Below the pieces are notes generated by a model. The model saw only the letters and a list, made by a program, of their open reading frames with translations, was not told where the DNA came from and did not search any database. The position numbers and the translations under genes are program-made. Source: Niastella sp. (lineage in GTDB: Bacteria; Bacteroidota; Bacteroidia; Chitinophagales; Chitinophagaceae). From it: a stretch of 64,000 nucleotides of DNA. Below are positions 17,126-27,216 of the stretch, in pieces; positions within the stretch are counted from its first letter, which is position 1, and every line of letters begins with the position of its first letter. Where the stretch lies: positions 352,113 through 416,112 of the forward strand of contig JADJVM010000005.1 in assembly GCA_016710595.1 (NCBI GenBank), given 5' to 3'.

Positions 17126-18250
17126 TTATAGATAATTGTTTTGAATAGCAGTATTTTTTATTCTCTGGTTTATTTTTTTACATTCATTCAATAAGAACCG
17201 TAACAAGCCTGTAAATGTGATGATCCATGCACACAAAGCTATGTATATAAATGCCTGGTAGAGATAATGCAAAAATGGAATATGCAATGCCTTTGCCATA
17301 CGGAAAGTACATACTGCATACATGCCTTGCGGAAATACTGCGCCCCAATATAATGGATCATATTTAAGCGGATATTTTTTATACACATGCCGCCATATTG
17401 CCAGGATGATGAGCATCGGAATCCACCAGGTACCCGTTGCCCAGTAAAATACGGTAAACCCTTTAAGAAAAGGAAGCATGGATTGCAGCAAAGGGGCATC
17501 GGGTGCATTTATGATAAGCACCGATCCGCCCAGTGCAGATATAGCCATTGCGCCCATATTGATCCAGTAAGGTGGCGCCAGGTCATCAGGTGAAAATTTA
17601 AAAAAAGTATAACGGTAAAAAATTAATGAAATCATCCAGATGTAGAACATACCGCCCCAGAGCCACATAGAAAGTGCGAAAAAATTAATTTCAATACGAT
17701 AGGGTTGTTTGATATGCGATGCAATTAATGCACTTAATATAGAAACTGATTGAGTTGCTACGATAGCGGTAAGCCATCCTCCTGTAATGCCTTTATCTAA
17801 AGTGGGTTTATCCTGTTGTGTAGTAAGTGTTGTAAAAATGGTATAGGTTAAAAACAACCATAATAAGATACCAAAAATCAGGAGCGATAATGCAATGTGT
17901 AATTGCTCATACATTAAAATATACTGGATACCCAATACGCAGGTACCGGCTACGGTAGTAAAGAAACCGGTTCCCGATAAATGATTGGTAAGGTCCTTTT
18001 TTACTAAACTAAAATACCACATCATCCGCAGAATAGTGAAGATCCAAAGTATGATGTAAAAAATATTATTGAGAAAAAATAACGCCTCAGCAATCCATTT
18101 CATTTCCATGAGAAAGGTTCCTATAGAAATAATACCGGTGGCCATTACCAACGCAAAGTATGATGGAGAAAGGTTTTTAACGCCTTCTCTTATATACTCT
18201 ACTGCTGTGGCAAAGTAAGAAAACCTGATATTGTTTTGTGTTCTTGTCAA
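17126..18250 (-). CDS. TDT/SLAC1 family membrane transporter
   Basis: A 374-residue protein with about 10 hydrophobic helices. The opening NLSPSYFALVMATGIISIGTFL and later FWATGTWWIP/YWGAVFPQGMYAVCTFRMAKAL stretches are typical of the TDT (tellurite-resistance/dicarboxylate) and SLAC1 family. Members carry small anions, including nitrate, chloride, malate or sulfite. Its location directly after narK in the nar operon suggests an anion related to nitrate respiration, which is inference. Confidence 0.85.
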   Translation of the reverse strand: MTRTQNNIRFSYFATAVEYIREGVKNLSPSYFALVMATGIISIGTFLMEMKWIAEALFFLNNIFYIILWIFTILRMMWYFSLVKKDLTNHLSGTGFFTTVAGTCVLGIQYILMYEQLHIALSLLIFGILLWLFLTYTIFTTLTTQQDKPTLDKGITGGWLTAIVATQSVSILSALIASHIKQPYRIEINFFALSMWLWGGMFYIWMISLIFYRYTFFKFSPDDLAPPYWINMGAMAISALGGSVLIINAPDAPLLQSMLPFLKGFTVFYWATGTWWIPMLIILAIWRHVYKKYPLKYDPLYWGAVFPQGMYAVCTFRMAKALHIPFLHYLYQAFIYIALCAWIITFTGLLRFLLNECKKINQRIKNTAIQNNYL

Positions 18251-18296
18251 TTTATTAATTTAATAAAACCGCAATCTTTTTATTAATATTATATTT

Positions 18297-19787
18297 TTAT
18301 GCAGGCTGCTTAATGGCTTTAATGGCTAAGCGCTGCAACACGATACATATAGCTGCCAGGGCAGCGAGAAACATCCAGCAAGACGTCCAAACACCACTTG
18401 ATTTAAGTAAATACCCAAAAAGTATCGGGCCGAAAAAACCACCAAGGCCGCCCAATACGCCCACAATTCCGCCCACAGTTCCAATATTGGTGGGATAATA
18501 ATCAGAAATATGTTTATAAACAGCTGCTCCTCCCAGCCCCATCATAATACCAATAAGAAATACCAGGGTTGTGAATATCCATTTATTTGCCTGGAAATAA
18601 ATTAAGGTAACTCCTTTTGCAATTAATTGTCCCTTTGCTACTGTATCACCTTGCTTTATATTAGCTTCCTGGTGAAAAATAGTAGTAGGTAAAAATAAGA
18701 AGCCTTCATTATCATGATGAATGCCAAAACGTATAGAAACTTCTGAAGAGTCGCCTGATTTATTTTGCAACATGTAAGTATCCTCACCAATAATGATCTT
18801 ATCGTTTGAAACGAATTGGGCAACACCTGGTTTATTTGCCATGATCCCCTGCCCCGGTGCCTGTATTTCCATACGGGGAATAAACAGAAAAATCATGCTT
18901 ACAATACATACTCCAAAAACCCAGATCAAAACCATACGTGCTCCTACTTTATCAGTTAGCCAGCCGCCTACAGCCCTTACTAAACCTGCTGGCAAGCTAA
19001 AGGCAGTAACCATAAAACCAGCCATCACAATACTCATTGCATATACATTCACATAGTATGGAATAAGCCATTGAGACAATGCAACAAAACTTCCAAAAAC
19101 AAAAAAATAGTAAAGCCCAAACCGCCATACCCTTATTTCTTTTAATGGAGATAACCGCTGCGCTATTGTTTTATTTTCAACAGGCTTTTTATGAATGGTA
19201 CCTAAGAAAAATATCACCGCTACCACTACCAGCAAGGCAGCATATAATTTTGGAAGGGTACGCCAACCTTCCAGGTATGCTCCATGCCTTGTAAGATTAT
19301 TTAAAATGGTAGGTGCAAATAATGTTGTTAATGCAGCGCCCATAGTACCTGCTCCAAAAATACCCAGTGCCGTTCCCTGCTTTTCTTTGGGATACCAAAG
19401 GCTGGTGTAAGCAACACCTGCCGCAAAAGAGGCGCCCGACAATCCAAACCCCACACTTAGTAGCAGAAAACTGGTATAACTATTTGCCTGCGATAAAAAA
19501 AACATGGGGATTGCGCAAAAAAATAAAATTAAGGACATCACCCACTTTCCACCATACTTATCAGTAAGCATCCCAACAGGTAAACGAAAAACCGATCCCA
19601 CTAAAACCGGTACGCCCAGTAACCAACCAATTTGTATGGGTGACCATTTAAAAACAGCATTATTTACCAGGAATGTAACCAATACGCCATTGATCATCCA
19701 TGCAGCAAAGCATACCGTAAAGGCGAGGGTACTTAAAAACAAGATTCGATGAGAGGTCCTGGTATTTATGGTTTTTGAATCTTTCAT
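18297..19787 (-). CDS. narK: NarK nitrate/nitrite MFS transporter with inserted periplasmic domain
   Basis: A 496-residue major facilitator protein of the nitrate/nitrite porter group. Substrate-binding arginines of NarK correspond to R68 (VFRLPVGMLTDKYGG) and R271 (LVRAVGGWLTDKVGAR), and a glycine-rich nitrate signature GLGGAAVYKHI is at about 417-427. An extra segment of about 95 residues (306-400) interrupts the second half, with APGQGIMANKPG and a lipoyl-like hairpin QGDTVAKGQLIAKG. Such an insert is absent from E. coli NarK (about 463 residues). It would exchange nitrate and nitrite for the cytoplasm-facing NarG site. Confidence 0.93.
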   Translation of the reverse strand: MKDSKTINTRTSHRILFLSTLAFTVCFAAWMINGVLVTFLVNNAVFKWSPIQIGWLLGVPVLVGSVFRLPVGMLTDKYGGKWVMSLILFFCAIPMFFLSQANSYTSFLLLSVGFGLSGASFAAGVAYTSLWYPKEKQGTALGIFGAGTMGAALTTLFAPTILNNLTRHGAYLEGWRTLPKLYAALLVVVAVIFFLGTIHKKPVENKTIAQRLSPLKEIRVWRFGLYYFFVFGSFVALSQWLIPYYVNVYAMSIVMAGFMVTAFSLPAGLVRAVGGWLTDKVGARMVLIWVFGVCIVSMIFLFIPRMEIQAPGQGIMANKPGVAQFVSNDKIIIGEDTYMLQNKSGDSSEVSIRFGIHHDNEGFLFLPTTIFHQEANIKQGDTVAKGQLIAKGVTLIYFQANKWIFTTLVFLIGIMMGLGGAAVYKHISDYYPTNIGTVGGIVGVLGGLGGFFGPILFGYLLKSSGVWTSCWMFLAALAAICIVLQRLAIKAIKQPA

Positions 19788-19793
19788 GTATGC

Positions 19794-20246
19794 TTACTCA
19801 TTTATTTTTTTAGTAAAATCCATTCGGCCTTTTTCGGGAAATTTATCTGAATAGCGTACCATAAAAATACCGCCCGGCACAAGTATGCTATCTACCGGTA
19901 CCGGGTGAAATGTATTGCAGCACCTATACGTTTGCCCATTTACTTCATACTCGAATAATACGCCCTGCCCCAATGCAAAAACATTACAAAACCGAATCGT
20001 TTTCCCCTGCACATATTTCGGATCTTTTAATAAAGATCCTTCAATGCGGTATTGCTTATAGATCAAAACAATACCAATAGATAAAATGATAAAAAAAACG
20101 GAATTGATTATTTTCTTTTTAGCTGGTCCTGTTCTTATTATTTTAAAAAAATTAAAAACAATACCTACGGCAATAAGGCATAGCAGGATGCCTTTTACAA
20201 CCTGGCTGGTTAATAATTCATCATCTGTAACAATATTGAGTAACAC
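19794..20246 (-). CDS. Hypothetical membrane protein of the nar operon
   Basis: A 150-residue protein. Two hydrophobic helices (about 15-35 and 48-64) are followed by an extramembrane domain with CNVFALGQGVLFEYEVNG, TYRCCNTFHPVP and GGIFMVRYS. Three cysteines (CNVF and CC) stand out. I do not recognise a named family. It lies between narI (1 base) and narK (6 bases), so it is surely co-transcribed and may belong to nitrate respiration in this lineage. Confidence 0.75.
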   Translation of the reverse strand: MLLNIVTDDELLTSQVVKGILLCLIAVGIVFNFFKIIRTGPAKKKIINSVFFIILSIGIVLIYKQYRIEGSLLKDPKYVQGKTIRFCNVFALGQGVLFEYEVNGQTYRCCNTFHPVPVDSILVPGGIFMVRYSDKFPEKGRMDFTKKINE

Positions 20247-20247
20247 G

Positions 20248-20976
20248 TTAATTGTTTTTGGGGCGATGCAATGACCATGGGGTACGGGGGCTACGCACTT
20301 TTCTCCTGCCCCAATACCATCTTACTTGCTGGTAAGGACGCCAGATATAATTTATGGGAGGTACCAGGAAATGTATGAGTCTTGAAAAAGGAACGATACC
20401 AATAATTGTAAAAGCACCGATGATATGTAATTTCACCGTCCAGGGCAGTAAAGAAACTGCAGAGATATCGGGTTGTAATTTAAAAATGGAGTGTAAATAA
20501 GGAACCAGTAAGGTAGAGAACCAGGAAGATCCCCATCTAAAATTATAAGCAATCCACAAGCCCGTAATGGTTTGAAGGATCAGTAACATATAAATTACAA
20601 AATCCATTTTATTGGTTACAAACCTTAGCCGGGGTGTAGTATATCGCCTAATCAGAAGATTGATGAGGCCTACCAGCATACTAATACCAAAAATAAACGC
20701 ACTAATTTCCAGGATCATAAGGCGAAGAGGCTGGCTGTTCCAGGCCAATATACCACGTGGAATTAAGAAAGCAACTAAGTGGCCGGTGAATATAAAAAGT
20801 ATTCCCCAGTGAAATGGAACGGAACCATAAAATAGTTTTCTCCCTTCCAGGAACTGGGAAGAAAGCGAAGAGAACTGGAACCCTTTATACGTGTACCGAT
20901 AGATAGAACCGATAAGAAAAACGGCAAGCGCAACATAAGGCAACGCAATCAGGAAAAAATTATTTAGTGCGTCCAT
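20248..20976 (-). CDS. narI: Respiratory nitrate reductase gamma subunit NarI
   Basis: A 242-residue cytochrome b subunit with five membrane helices. Heme-ligand histidines are in PFHWGILFIFTGHLVAF and, near the C-terminus, LHIIGAFTIIGIVPFSRLIH. It takes electrons from quinol and passes them to NarH. The C-terminal tail is basic. It is 12 bases downstream of narJ. Confidence 0.94.
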   Translation of the reverse strand: MDALNNFFLIALPYVALAVFLIGSIYRYTYKGFQFSSLSSQFLEGRKLFYGSVPFHWGILFIFTGHLVAFLIPRGILAWNSQPLRLMILEISAFIFGISMLVGLINLLIRRYTTPRLRFVTNKMDFVIYMLLILQTITGLWIAYNFRWGSSWFSTLLVPYLHSIFKLQPDISAVSLLPWTVKLHIIGAFTIIGIVPFSRLIHFLVPPINYIWRPYQQVRWYWGRRKVRSPRTPWSLHRPKNN

Positions 20977-20988
20977 AATATTTTATTT

Positions 20989-21771
20989 TTAATCTTTTTC
21001 AATTTTCATCTCTGTATCAATACTACGGGTGTAATCGGCCTGTGGTATTGGGCCTGAACATAATGCTGTATTGCCTTGAATACCGGCAGCATCTTTTTGT
21101 TCAGATTGCTGGGTTAAGAATTCATTTACCGTGGCATCATAACCAAAATCATTTTCCATTGCAATGAATAAGGCTTTTAGGCAATTCTGGTAAATGAGCC
21201 TATAATGTTGAGAGCTCTCCAGTAAAATTTTCTGGTGCTTCTTATATACTACATCTTTTTTTTCTACCCTGTCAGTAGAAAACTCATCAATCATCTTCAG
21301 TACTGCCGGCATCAGTAAGCGAATCGTAATTTCACAACGCATACTATCATCTTTCATTTTAGGAAGCAGGTTCAGGATATTGGGTAAATGATCTGCCAAT
21401 TCGGTATGGCAAGGGTTGCCCGCATTCTTATGTTCTGTATTAAGATTTACCAGTAACTGGCCCCGTTTGTAATCTTCTCCAAAAAGAATAAAGCCGATGT
21501 CCAGTGTGGTAATGGCCTGCAAATCAAAAGAGCGCAGGAAAAGTTCCTGAATTTCGGTTAATGAAGATGATTCAGTAAAGTCAATAAATGGTTGCAGCGC
21601 TTCAGCAGCTTCGGGCTGTGTTTCTAAAAGATAATCATAGATGCACTTTACCTTTTTTTTAAACCCGTCATCACCCGGGTACATAAAAAGGTCTGCAAGC
21701 CTACTGTAGTCAACCAGGTACGGATATGAAATATCTTCCTCCCCGGTATTAATTTCTAATGTATTTCCCAT
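20989..21771 (-). CDS. narJ: Nitrate reductase assembly chaperone NarJ
   Basis: A 260-residue all-alpha protein of the TorD/NarJ chaperone group, with YSRLADLFMYPGDDGFKKK, RSFDLQAITTLDIGFILFGEDYKRGQLLVNL and GNPCHTELADHLPNILNLL, the last two being diagnostic for NarJ. It loads the molybdenum cofactor into NarG and keeps NarGH soluble before membrane docking. The gene sits in the usual place between narH and narI. Confidence 0.93.
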   Translation of the reverse strand: MGNTLEINTGEEDISYPYLVDYSRLADLFMYPGDDGFKKKVKCIYDYLLETQPEAAEALQPFIDFTESSSLTEIQELFLRSFDLQAITTLDIGFILFGEDYKRGQLLVNLNTEHKNAGNPCHTELADHLPNILNLLPKMKDDSMRCEITIRLLMPAVLKMIDEFSTDRVEKKDVVYKKHQKILLESSQHYRLIYQNCLKALFIAMENDFGYDATVNEFLTQQSEQKDAAGIQGNTALCSGPIPQADYTRSIDTEMKIEKD

Positions 21772-21798
21772 GCTGTAATTATTAAATAATTTTTGTTC

Positions 21799-23349
21799 TT
21801 ATATCCCCCGCTTCACTTTTCCTTTAATACCAAAACCTGCCTCACCTTTGGTATCACCGGTGAAGTCCATCATTTCAATAGCCTGCTCACGGTGTGCTGC
21901 GGGAATTACAAATCGCTCTTCAAACTTGGGTAATGAAGTGAGTGCATAAATAGCATCTGCTACGGCTGCGGTTAAGCCTGCATCTGCTAAGGTAGCATCC
22001 GCTTTTTCATCGCTTACATCTCCCACTGTTACCCTGCGGCGATGAATACGTACCGCCAGTAATTTTTTCCATTTATCTTTTACTATTTCTTCATCTCCTG
22101 CACTAAATAAGCTGGCGATATATTTTAATGGAAAGCGGATTTCATCTAATGTACCCCAGAGTTCTTTGGTACTGGTATCGTACAGCCAGTTATCGTCCCA
22201 TTTTTTTGCAATAGGATCCATTTTTTCCTGCTGTTCTTTATTATCTACTTTTTTTACAGTAGCCATTACCGGGAGCAGTGGTGGTACATAAAATAACATG
22301 GGCAATGTGCGAAACTCCGGATGCAATGGTAGCGCCAATCCCCATTCTTTTACGAATTTATAAACGGGTGAAAACTGTGCTGCATGGATGGTAGAATCGG
22401 CCACGCCGTTCATTTTTGCTGCTCGGATCACATCTTTATCAAACGGATCCAGTATCAGGTCAAGTTGATTATTGATAAGATCTTTATCATCGCCATGTAC
22501 AGCCGATTCAATTTTATCTGCATCATACAACAATACACCCAGGTATCTTATTCTCCCTACACATGAGTGCATACAGGCAGGCGCCAGCCCTGCTTCGATA
22601 CGTGGATAACAAAGAATACATTTTTCTGATTTACCGGTGTACCAGTTATAATATGATTTTTTATAAGGGCATGCCGTTACACACATTCTCCATGCACGGC
22701 ACACTTCCTGGTTAATTAATACCACCCCATCTTCCCCTCTTTTATAAATAGCCCCGGAAGGACAGGATGCAACACAGGCTGGGTTTAAGCAATGATTACA
22801 TATCCTGGGCAAGTAAAAAAATGCCATTTTCTCCAACTGGAACATTACTTCCTGCTCTTCCGGAGAAATGTTTTTCATATTTGGGTCGTTGCGGGCAAAG
22901 TCTGGTGTGCCACTAAGATCGTCATCCCAGTTGGGTCCCATTTTTATATCAATTGGTTTTCCTGTAATTAATGAAACGGGCCTGGCTGTAGGTTGGTCAT
23001 CTCCTTCGGGAGATTCTATCAGGTCTAAATATTTATAAGTAAATGGCTCATAGTAATCATCAATAATGGGTAGGTTGGGATTATAAAATATATTGGTGAG
23101 CCCACGTCTTTTTCCTGCTCCCTTCAACGAAACTTTTCCGTTTTTCTTTTCCCATCCGCCCCTGTAAATTTCCTGGTCTTCCCATTTAGTAGGATACCCG
23201 GTACCCGGTTTCGTTTCTACATTGTTCCACCACATATATTCTGCTCCCTTCCTATCGGTCCAGATATTTTTACAGGCAATGGAACAGGTGTGGCAACCAA
23301 TACACTTATCCAAGTGAAAAACCATTGCTATTTGTGAACGAACATCCAT
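21799..23349 (-). CDS. narH: Respiratory nitrate reductase beta subunit NarH
   Basis: A 516-residue iron-sulfur subunit. Cluster motifs are CIGCHTCSIAC (C16, C19, C22, C26), CNHCLNPACVASCP, CRAWRMCVTACP (Trp in place of one Cys, as in the 3Fe-4S centre of NarH) and CILCYPRI...CMHSC. It moves electrons from NarI heme to NarG. Length matches the family. An unusual 192-base spacer separates it from narG. Confidence 0.97.
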   Translation of the reverse strand: MDVRSQIAMVFHLDKCIGCHTCSIACKNIWTDRKGAEYMWWNNVETKPGTGYPTKWEDQEIYRGGWEKKNGKVSLKGAGKRRGLTNIFYNPNLPIIDDYYEPFTYKYLDLIESPEGDDQPTARPVSLITGKPIDIKMGPNWDDDLSGTPDFARNDPNMKNISPEEQEVMFQLEKMAFFYLPRICNHCLNPACVASCPSGAIYKRGEDGVVLINQEVCRAWRMCVTACPYKKSYYNWYTGKSEKCILCYPRIEAGLAPACMHSCVGRIRYLGVLLYDADKIESAVHGDDKDLINNQLDLILDPFDKDVIRAAKMNGVADSTIHAAQFSPVYKFVKEWGLALPLHPEFRTLPMLFYVPPLLPVMATVKKVDNKEQQEKMDPIAKKWDDNWLYDTSTKELWGTLDEIRFPLKYIASLFSAGDEEIVKDKWKKLLAVRIHRRRVTVGDVSDEKADATLADAGLTAAVADAIYALTSLPKFEERFVIPAAHREQAIEMMDFTGDTKGEAGFGIKGKVKRGI

Positions 23350-23541
23350 GATTTATGATTTATGAATTATTATTTATGATTTGCTTTTAGACTGTCCTGA
23401 AATGTTATTCTTGATGAAATAAAAATTGTTGTCAATTCTTTTGATTCTTTTAAAAATGAGTTTATCAGTTCTTGCTTAATTAAATTATCTTCTATGATAA
23501 ATTCTAATCAAAATAAAGATTCATCAACTTCCTCCATTACA

Positions 23542-26500
23542 TCACCAAACAAGCTTTTCCATTTTCTTTACAATCACGTGGGTATCTCTTTGAGGTGCTA
23601 CCGGGCCCCAATAATTAAAATGATAGGAAAATTGGCCATAGCCACCATTCAAATAATTTGGTTTAAGATGGATGCGGGTAACACTATTGTGCCCGCCACC
23701 CCGCCTGTTTCCTCTTAATTGCGATTTGGGTATGCCAACTGTTCTTTCCGGCACATGATAAACGATACAAACACCCGGTGGAATTCTTGAACTCACACAG
23801 GCCCTTGTTACATATACACCATGATCATTATGTACTTCTACCCAATCGTTGTCTTTTATACCCAGCGTTTCAGCATCTATTTCACTAAGCCAGCAAGGTT
23901 CGCAACCACGGGACAGCGTTAGCATCCTCAGGTTCTCCATATAAGTAGAATGGATATGCCATTTACCATGCGGGGTAAGATAATTTAGCGCCAATGCTTC
24001 TCCTTTTTTCCAGGTTTCTCTTAAGTCGCCATATACTTCGGGGCATGGCGCAGGTTTAAACGTGGGCAGATGTTCGCCATAAGCGATATATAATTCCTGG
24101 TCAAGATAAAAATGTTGCCTGCCTGTTAATGTTCGCCAAGGCACAAGCCGTTCTACATTGTACGTATAAGCAGCATAGGCTCTACCATCATTCATTAAGC
24201 CCGACCATACCGGTGATGTATTGTAGCGGTGTGGCCTTGTAAGTAAATCGGCATACCGGATCTTCACATCTTTGCTTCCAGCAGAAAGATCAGCAAGAAC
24301 CAGCCCTGTTTTCTTTTCCATATATTGATAAGCTTTTTCTGTAAGCTTACCATTGGTTAATGTAGATAGATGAAGTACTGCATTGGCTGCCCATTCATCT
24401 TCCTGAATAGAAGGAAGTATTTTATTCTGAAATTCCCGATGATGAAAATGATGTGAGTGGCACATTTCATCATACTCCTCTTCACAGGCATAATGATTTC
24501 CATGTGCGCCCAGCCCGTTGTTCCGAATACCTTCGCCCAGTGTAATGAATTTTTCATACAATAAGGTATAATCTCTTTCTACCACGGTAAGTTTATGCAT
24601 TGATTTACCGGGAACCGCCTCACACTCTCCCTGGTACCAGTCTTTGATAGTGGGCTGTGTAATTTCATCGGGTGTATCGTGGCTTAGTGGCGTTGCAACA
24701 ATATCTTTTTGTACCTCAGAAAAATATTTTTTAGAAAGCTCACTTGTAACCTTTGCTACATTCTTAAAAATATCCCAATCGGTTTTTGATTCCCATACGG
24801 GAGCAATAGCCTGGCCAAGCGGATGGATAAATGAATGCATATCGGTACTGTTCAAATCGGCTTTTTCATACCATGATGCAGCAGGCAAAACAATATCTGA
24901 ATAAAGAGCCGAGGAGTCCATCCTAAAATTAAGATCTACCACCAGGTCTAATTTCCCTTCGGGTGCAATATCGTGCCACACCACTTCTTCGGGTTTTTCT
25001 TCTGCATCTTTAGCAATCACATTGTTATGTGTGCCGAGGTAATGCTTTAAGGCATACTCATGCCCTTTCATACTGGCCAGTATGGCATTACCACGCCAGA
25101 TATACCAAACCCTGGGATAATTTTCTTCAGCTTCAGGATCGCTTACTGAATATTTTAATTCTTTGGATTTTAATTTATCCAGAACAAAAGTTTTGATCTC
25201 TTCATCTGTATGGGCACCATTTGCAATGGCTTGTTTCGTAAGCTCCAGTGTATTTTCATTAAACTGCGGATAAAAGGGCATCCAGCCGTTTCTTACGGAT
25301 GTAAAGATGGTATCAGCTACATGTTTATCTGTCCATTTATTTTCATGAACTGTATTGTATTTGGAGTAGAGCCCGTCATAACGATACTGGCAAGTATTGA
25401 TATAATGCCAAATGGGGGCTTGCTGTAAACGGGAAACCGGTACCCAGTCTTTAGCAAATGAGATCGCACCCCAGGATTCAACGGGGGCAAGCTTTTCCTG
25501 ACCTACATAGTGATTGAGTCCACCACCGTTCTTACCCACACAACCGGTCATCATGAGCGCCATGGCACCGGCCCGGTAAGTGAGGTTTTGATGATACCAG
25601 TGGTTAATGCCGGCTCCGATAATGATCATGCATTTCCCTTTTGTGGCAATTGCAGTATCGGCCCATTCCCGTGCAAACTGAAGAATTGTTTTTGAATCAA
25701 TACCAGTAAATATTTCCTGCCAGGCGGGCGTATATGCCTGGTCAGTATCTGTATAATCTTTGGGGTACTCACCACCCAGGTTCCTGTCAACACCATATTG
25801 TGCCATCATTAAATCATACACCGTTGTTACGGGTACTTTACCATTTACTGTATCCAACCATTGTACAGGCACTCCCCGGTTTGCTTTTTTTGCCAGCCCA
25901 AATTCAGTAAACTCAACAAATAGGGTTTCGTCATTTTTATTTAAGAAAGTAAGAACCGGGTCAAAACTTTTATCTGTTTCGCCACATTCATATTTCATAT
26001 TCCATTTGCCGCCATTTTTATCCCAGCGGTATCCCATGGTTCCTTTGGGAGAAACAAATTCTCCACTTGTTTCATCAATACTTAAAAATTTCCAGTCGCC
26101 GTTTTCAATGTCTTTCCATTTTGACAGTTCATTGGCACGTACCATCCTGCCCGGTGTATATACATCACCCACTTTATCGAGATGCACCAGCATGGGGCTA
26201 TCTGTATATTTTTTTACATAATCAATAAAGAAAGGAGTTTGTTTTTCGTAATGGTATTCTTTAAGAATAATATGAGTTACTGCCATCCATAAAGCGCCGT
26301 CACTTCCGGCATGATTGGGTATCCACTGATCGGCATATTTACATACCTGGCTAAAATCGGGTGAGAATACAACGGCTTTTGTACCGTTGTGCCGTGATTC
26401 TGCGAAAAAGTGGCAATCGGGGGTACGTGTCATGTTTAGATTTGCACCCATATCCGCAATCATTTTTGCATTGTACCAATCTGCACTTTCACATACATCG

Positions 26501-27159
26501 GTTTGTTCCCCCCATATTTCGGGGAAAGCCGGTGGCAGATCACAATACCAATCGTAAAAGCTTAAGTTCACGCCACCGAAAAGTTGTAAAAACCTTGCGC
26601 CGGCAGCATAACTGAGCATTGACATCGCAGGGATAGGTGAAAATCCGATTACCCTGTCGGGACCATATTTTTTTGCGGTGTAAATATTTGCAACGGCCAT
26701 TATTTCAAGTGCTTCATCCCAACTTGCCCGCCTGAATCCACCTTTCCCCCTTGCCTTTTGGTAGCGTTTACGTTTTTCCTCACTATTCTGAATATTTTCC
26801 CAGGCTTTCAATGGGTTTCCACCAGCTTTTTCTTTTTCATCTCTAAAAAAATCCAACAACACACCCCGTATAAGCGGATACTTAATACGCAAAGGGCTAT
26901 ACAGATACCAGGAATAAGAAATACCACGCTGGCAGCCACGGGGCTCATAAGGTGGCAACTGATCTTCGAGCAGGGGATAATCTAACTGTTGTGTTTCCCA
27001 AACTACAATTCCTTCTTTTACGTGTATGGCCCAGGAGCACCCACCTGTACAGTTTACACCATGTGTGCTTCGCACAATCCGATCGTGCTGAAAACGGTTA
27101 CGATAAAACTCTTCCCATTTACGGGTTTTAGGCGATATGATATCTTCGATCCAACTCAT
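23542..27159 (-). CDS. narG: Respiratory nitrate reductase alpha subunit NarG
   Basis: A 1205-residue molybdopterin enzyme that reduces nitrate to nitrite. The FS0 cluster site is H33, C37, C41 and C76 (THGVNCTGGCSW). The molybdenum ligand is D207 in YDWYCDLPPAFPEIWGEQTD. There is no twin-arginine signal at the N-terminus (MSWIEDIISPKTRKW), so the active site should face the cytoplasm, which fits the presence of narK. All core motifs are present at normal length. Confidence 0.98.
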   Translation of the reverse strand: MSWIEDIISPKTRKWEEFYRNRFQHDRIVRSTHGVNCTGGCSWAIHVKEGIVVWETQQLDYPLLEDQLPPYEPRGCQRGISYSWYLYSPLRIKYPLIRGVLLDFFRDEKEKAGGNPLKAWENIQNSEEKRKRYQKARGKGGFRRASWDEALEIMAVANIYTAKKYGPDRVIGFSPIPAMSMLSYAAGARFLQLFGGVNLSFYDWYCDLPPAFPEIWGEQTDVCESADWYNAKMIADMGANLNMTRTPDCHFFAESRHNGTKAVVFSPDFSQVCKYADQWIPNHAGSDGALWMAVTHIILKEYHYEKQTPFFIDYVKKYTDSPMLVHLDKVGDVYTPGRMVRANELSKWKDIENGDWKFLSIDETSGEFVSPKGTMGYRWDKNGGKWNMKYECGETDKSFDPVLTFLNKNDETLFVEFTEFGLAKKANRGVPVQWLDTVNGKVPVTTVYDLMMAQYGVDRNLGGEYPKDYTDTDQAYTPAWQEIFTGIDSKTILQFAREWADTAIATKGKCMIIIGAGINHWYHQNLTYRAGAMALMMTGCVGKNGGGLNHYVGQEKLAPVESWGAISFAKDWVPVSRLQQAPIWHYINTCQYRYDGLYSKYNTVHENKWTDKHVADTIFTSVRNGWMPFYPQFNENTLELTKQAIANGAHTDEEIKTFVLDKLKSKELKYSVSDPEAEENYPRVWYIWRGNAILASMKGHEYALKHYLGTHNNVIAKDAEEKPEEVVWHDIAPEGKLDLVVDLNFRMDSSALYSDIVLPAASWYEKADLNSTDMHSFIHPLGQAIAPVWESKTDWDIFKNVAKVTSELSKKYFSEVQKDIVATPLSHDTPDEITQPTIKDWYQGECEAVPGKSMHKLTVVERDYTLLYEKFITLGEGIRNNGLGAHGNHYACEEEYDEMCHSHHFHHREFQNKILPSIQEDEWAANAVLHLSTLTNGKLTEKAYQYMEKKTGLVLADLSAGSKDVKIRYADLLTRPHRYNTSPVWSGLMNDGRAYAAYTYNVERLVPWRTLTGRQHFYLDQELYIAYGEHLPTFKPAPCPEVYGDLRETWKKGEALALNYLTPHGKWHIHSTYMENLRMLTLSRGCEPCWLSEIDAETLGIKDNDWVEVHNDHGVYVTRACVSSRIPPGVCIVYHVPERTVGIPKSQLRGNRRGGGHNSVTRIHLKPNYLNGGYGQFSYHFNYWGPVAPQRDTHVIVKKMEKLVW

Positions 27160-27216
27160 AATCTTAATATTTTAATTATTGGAATTCTTTATTAATGACA
27201 TTCATTTTTAAAACCA

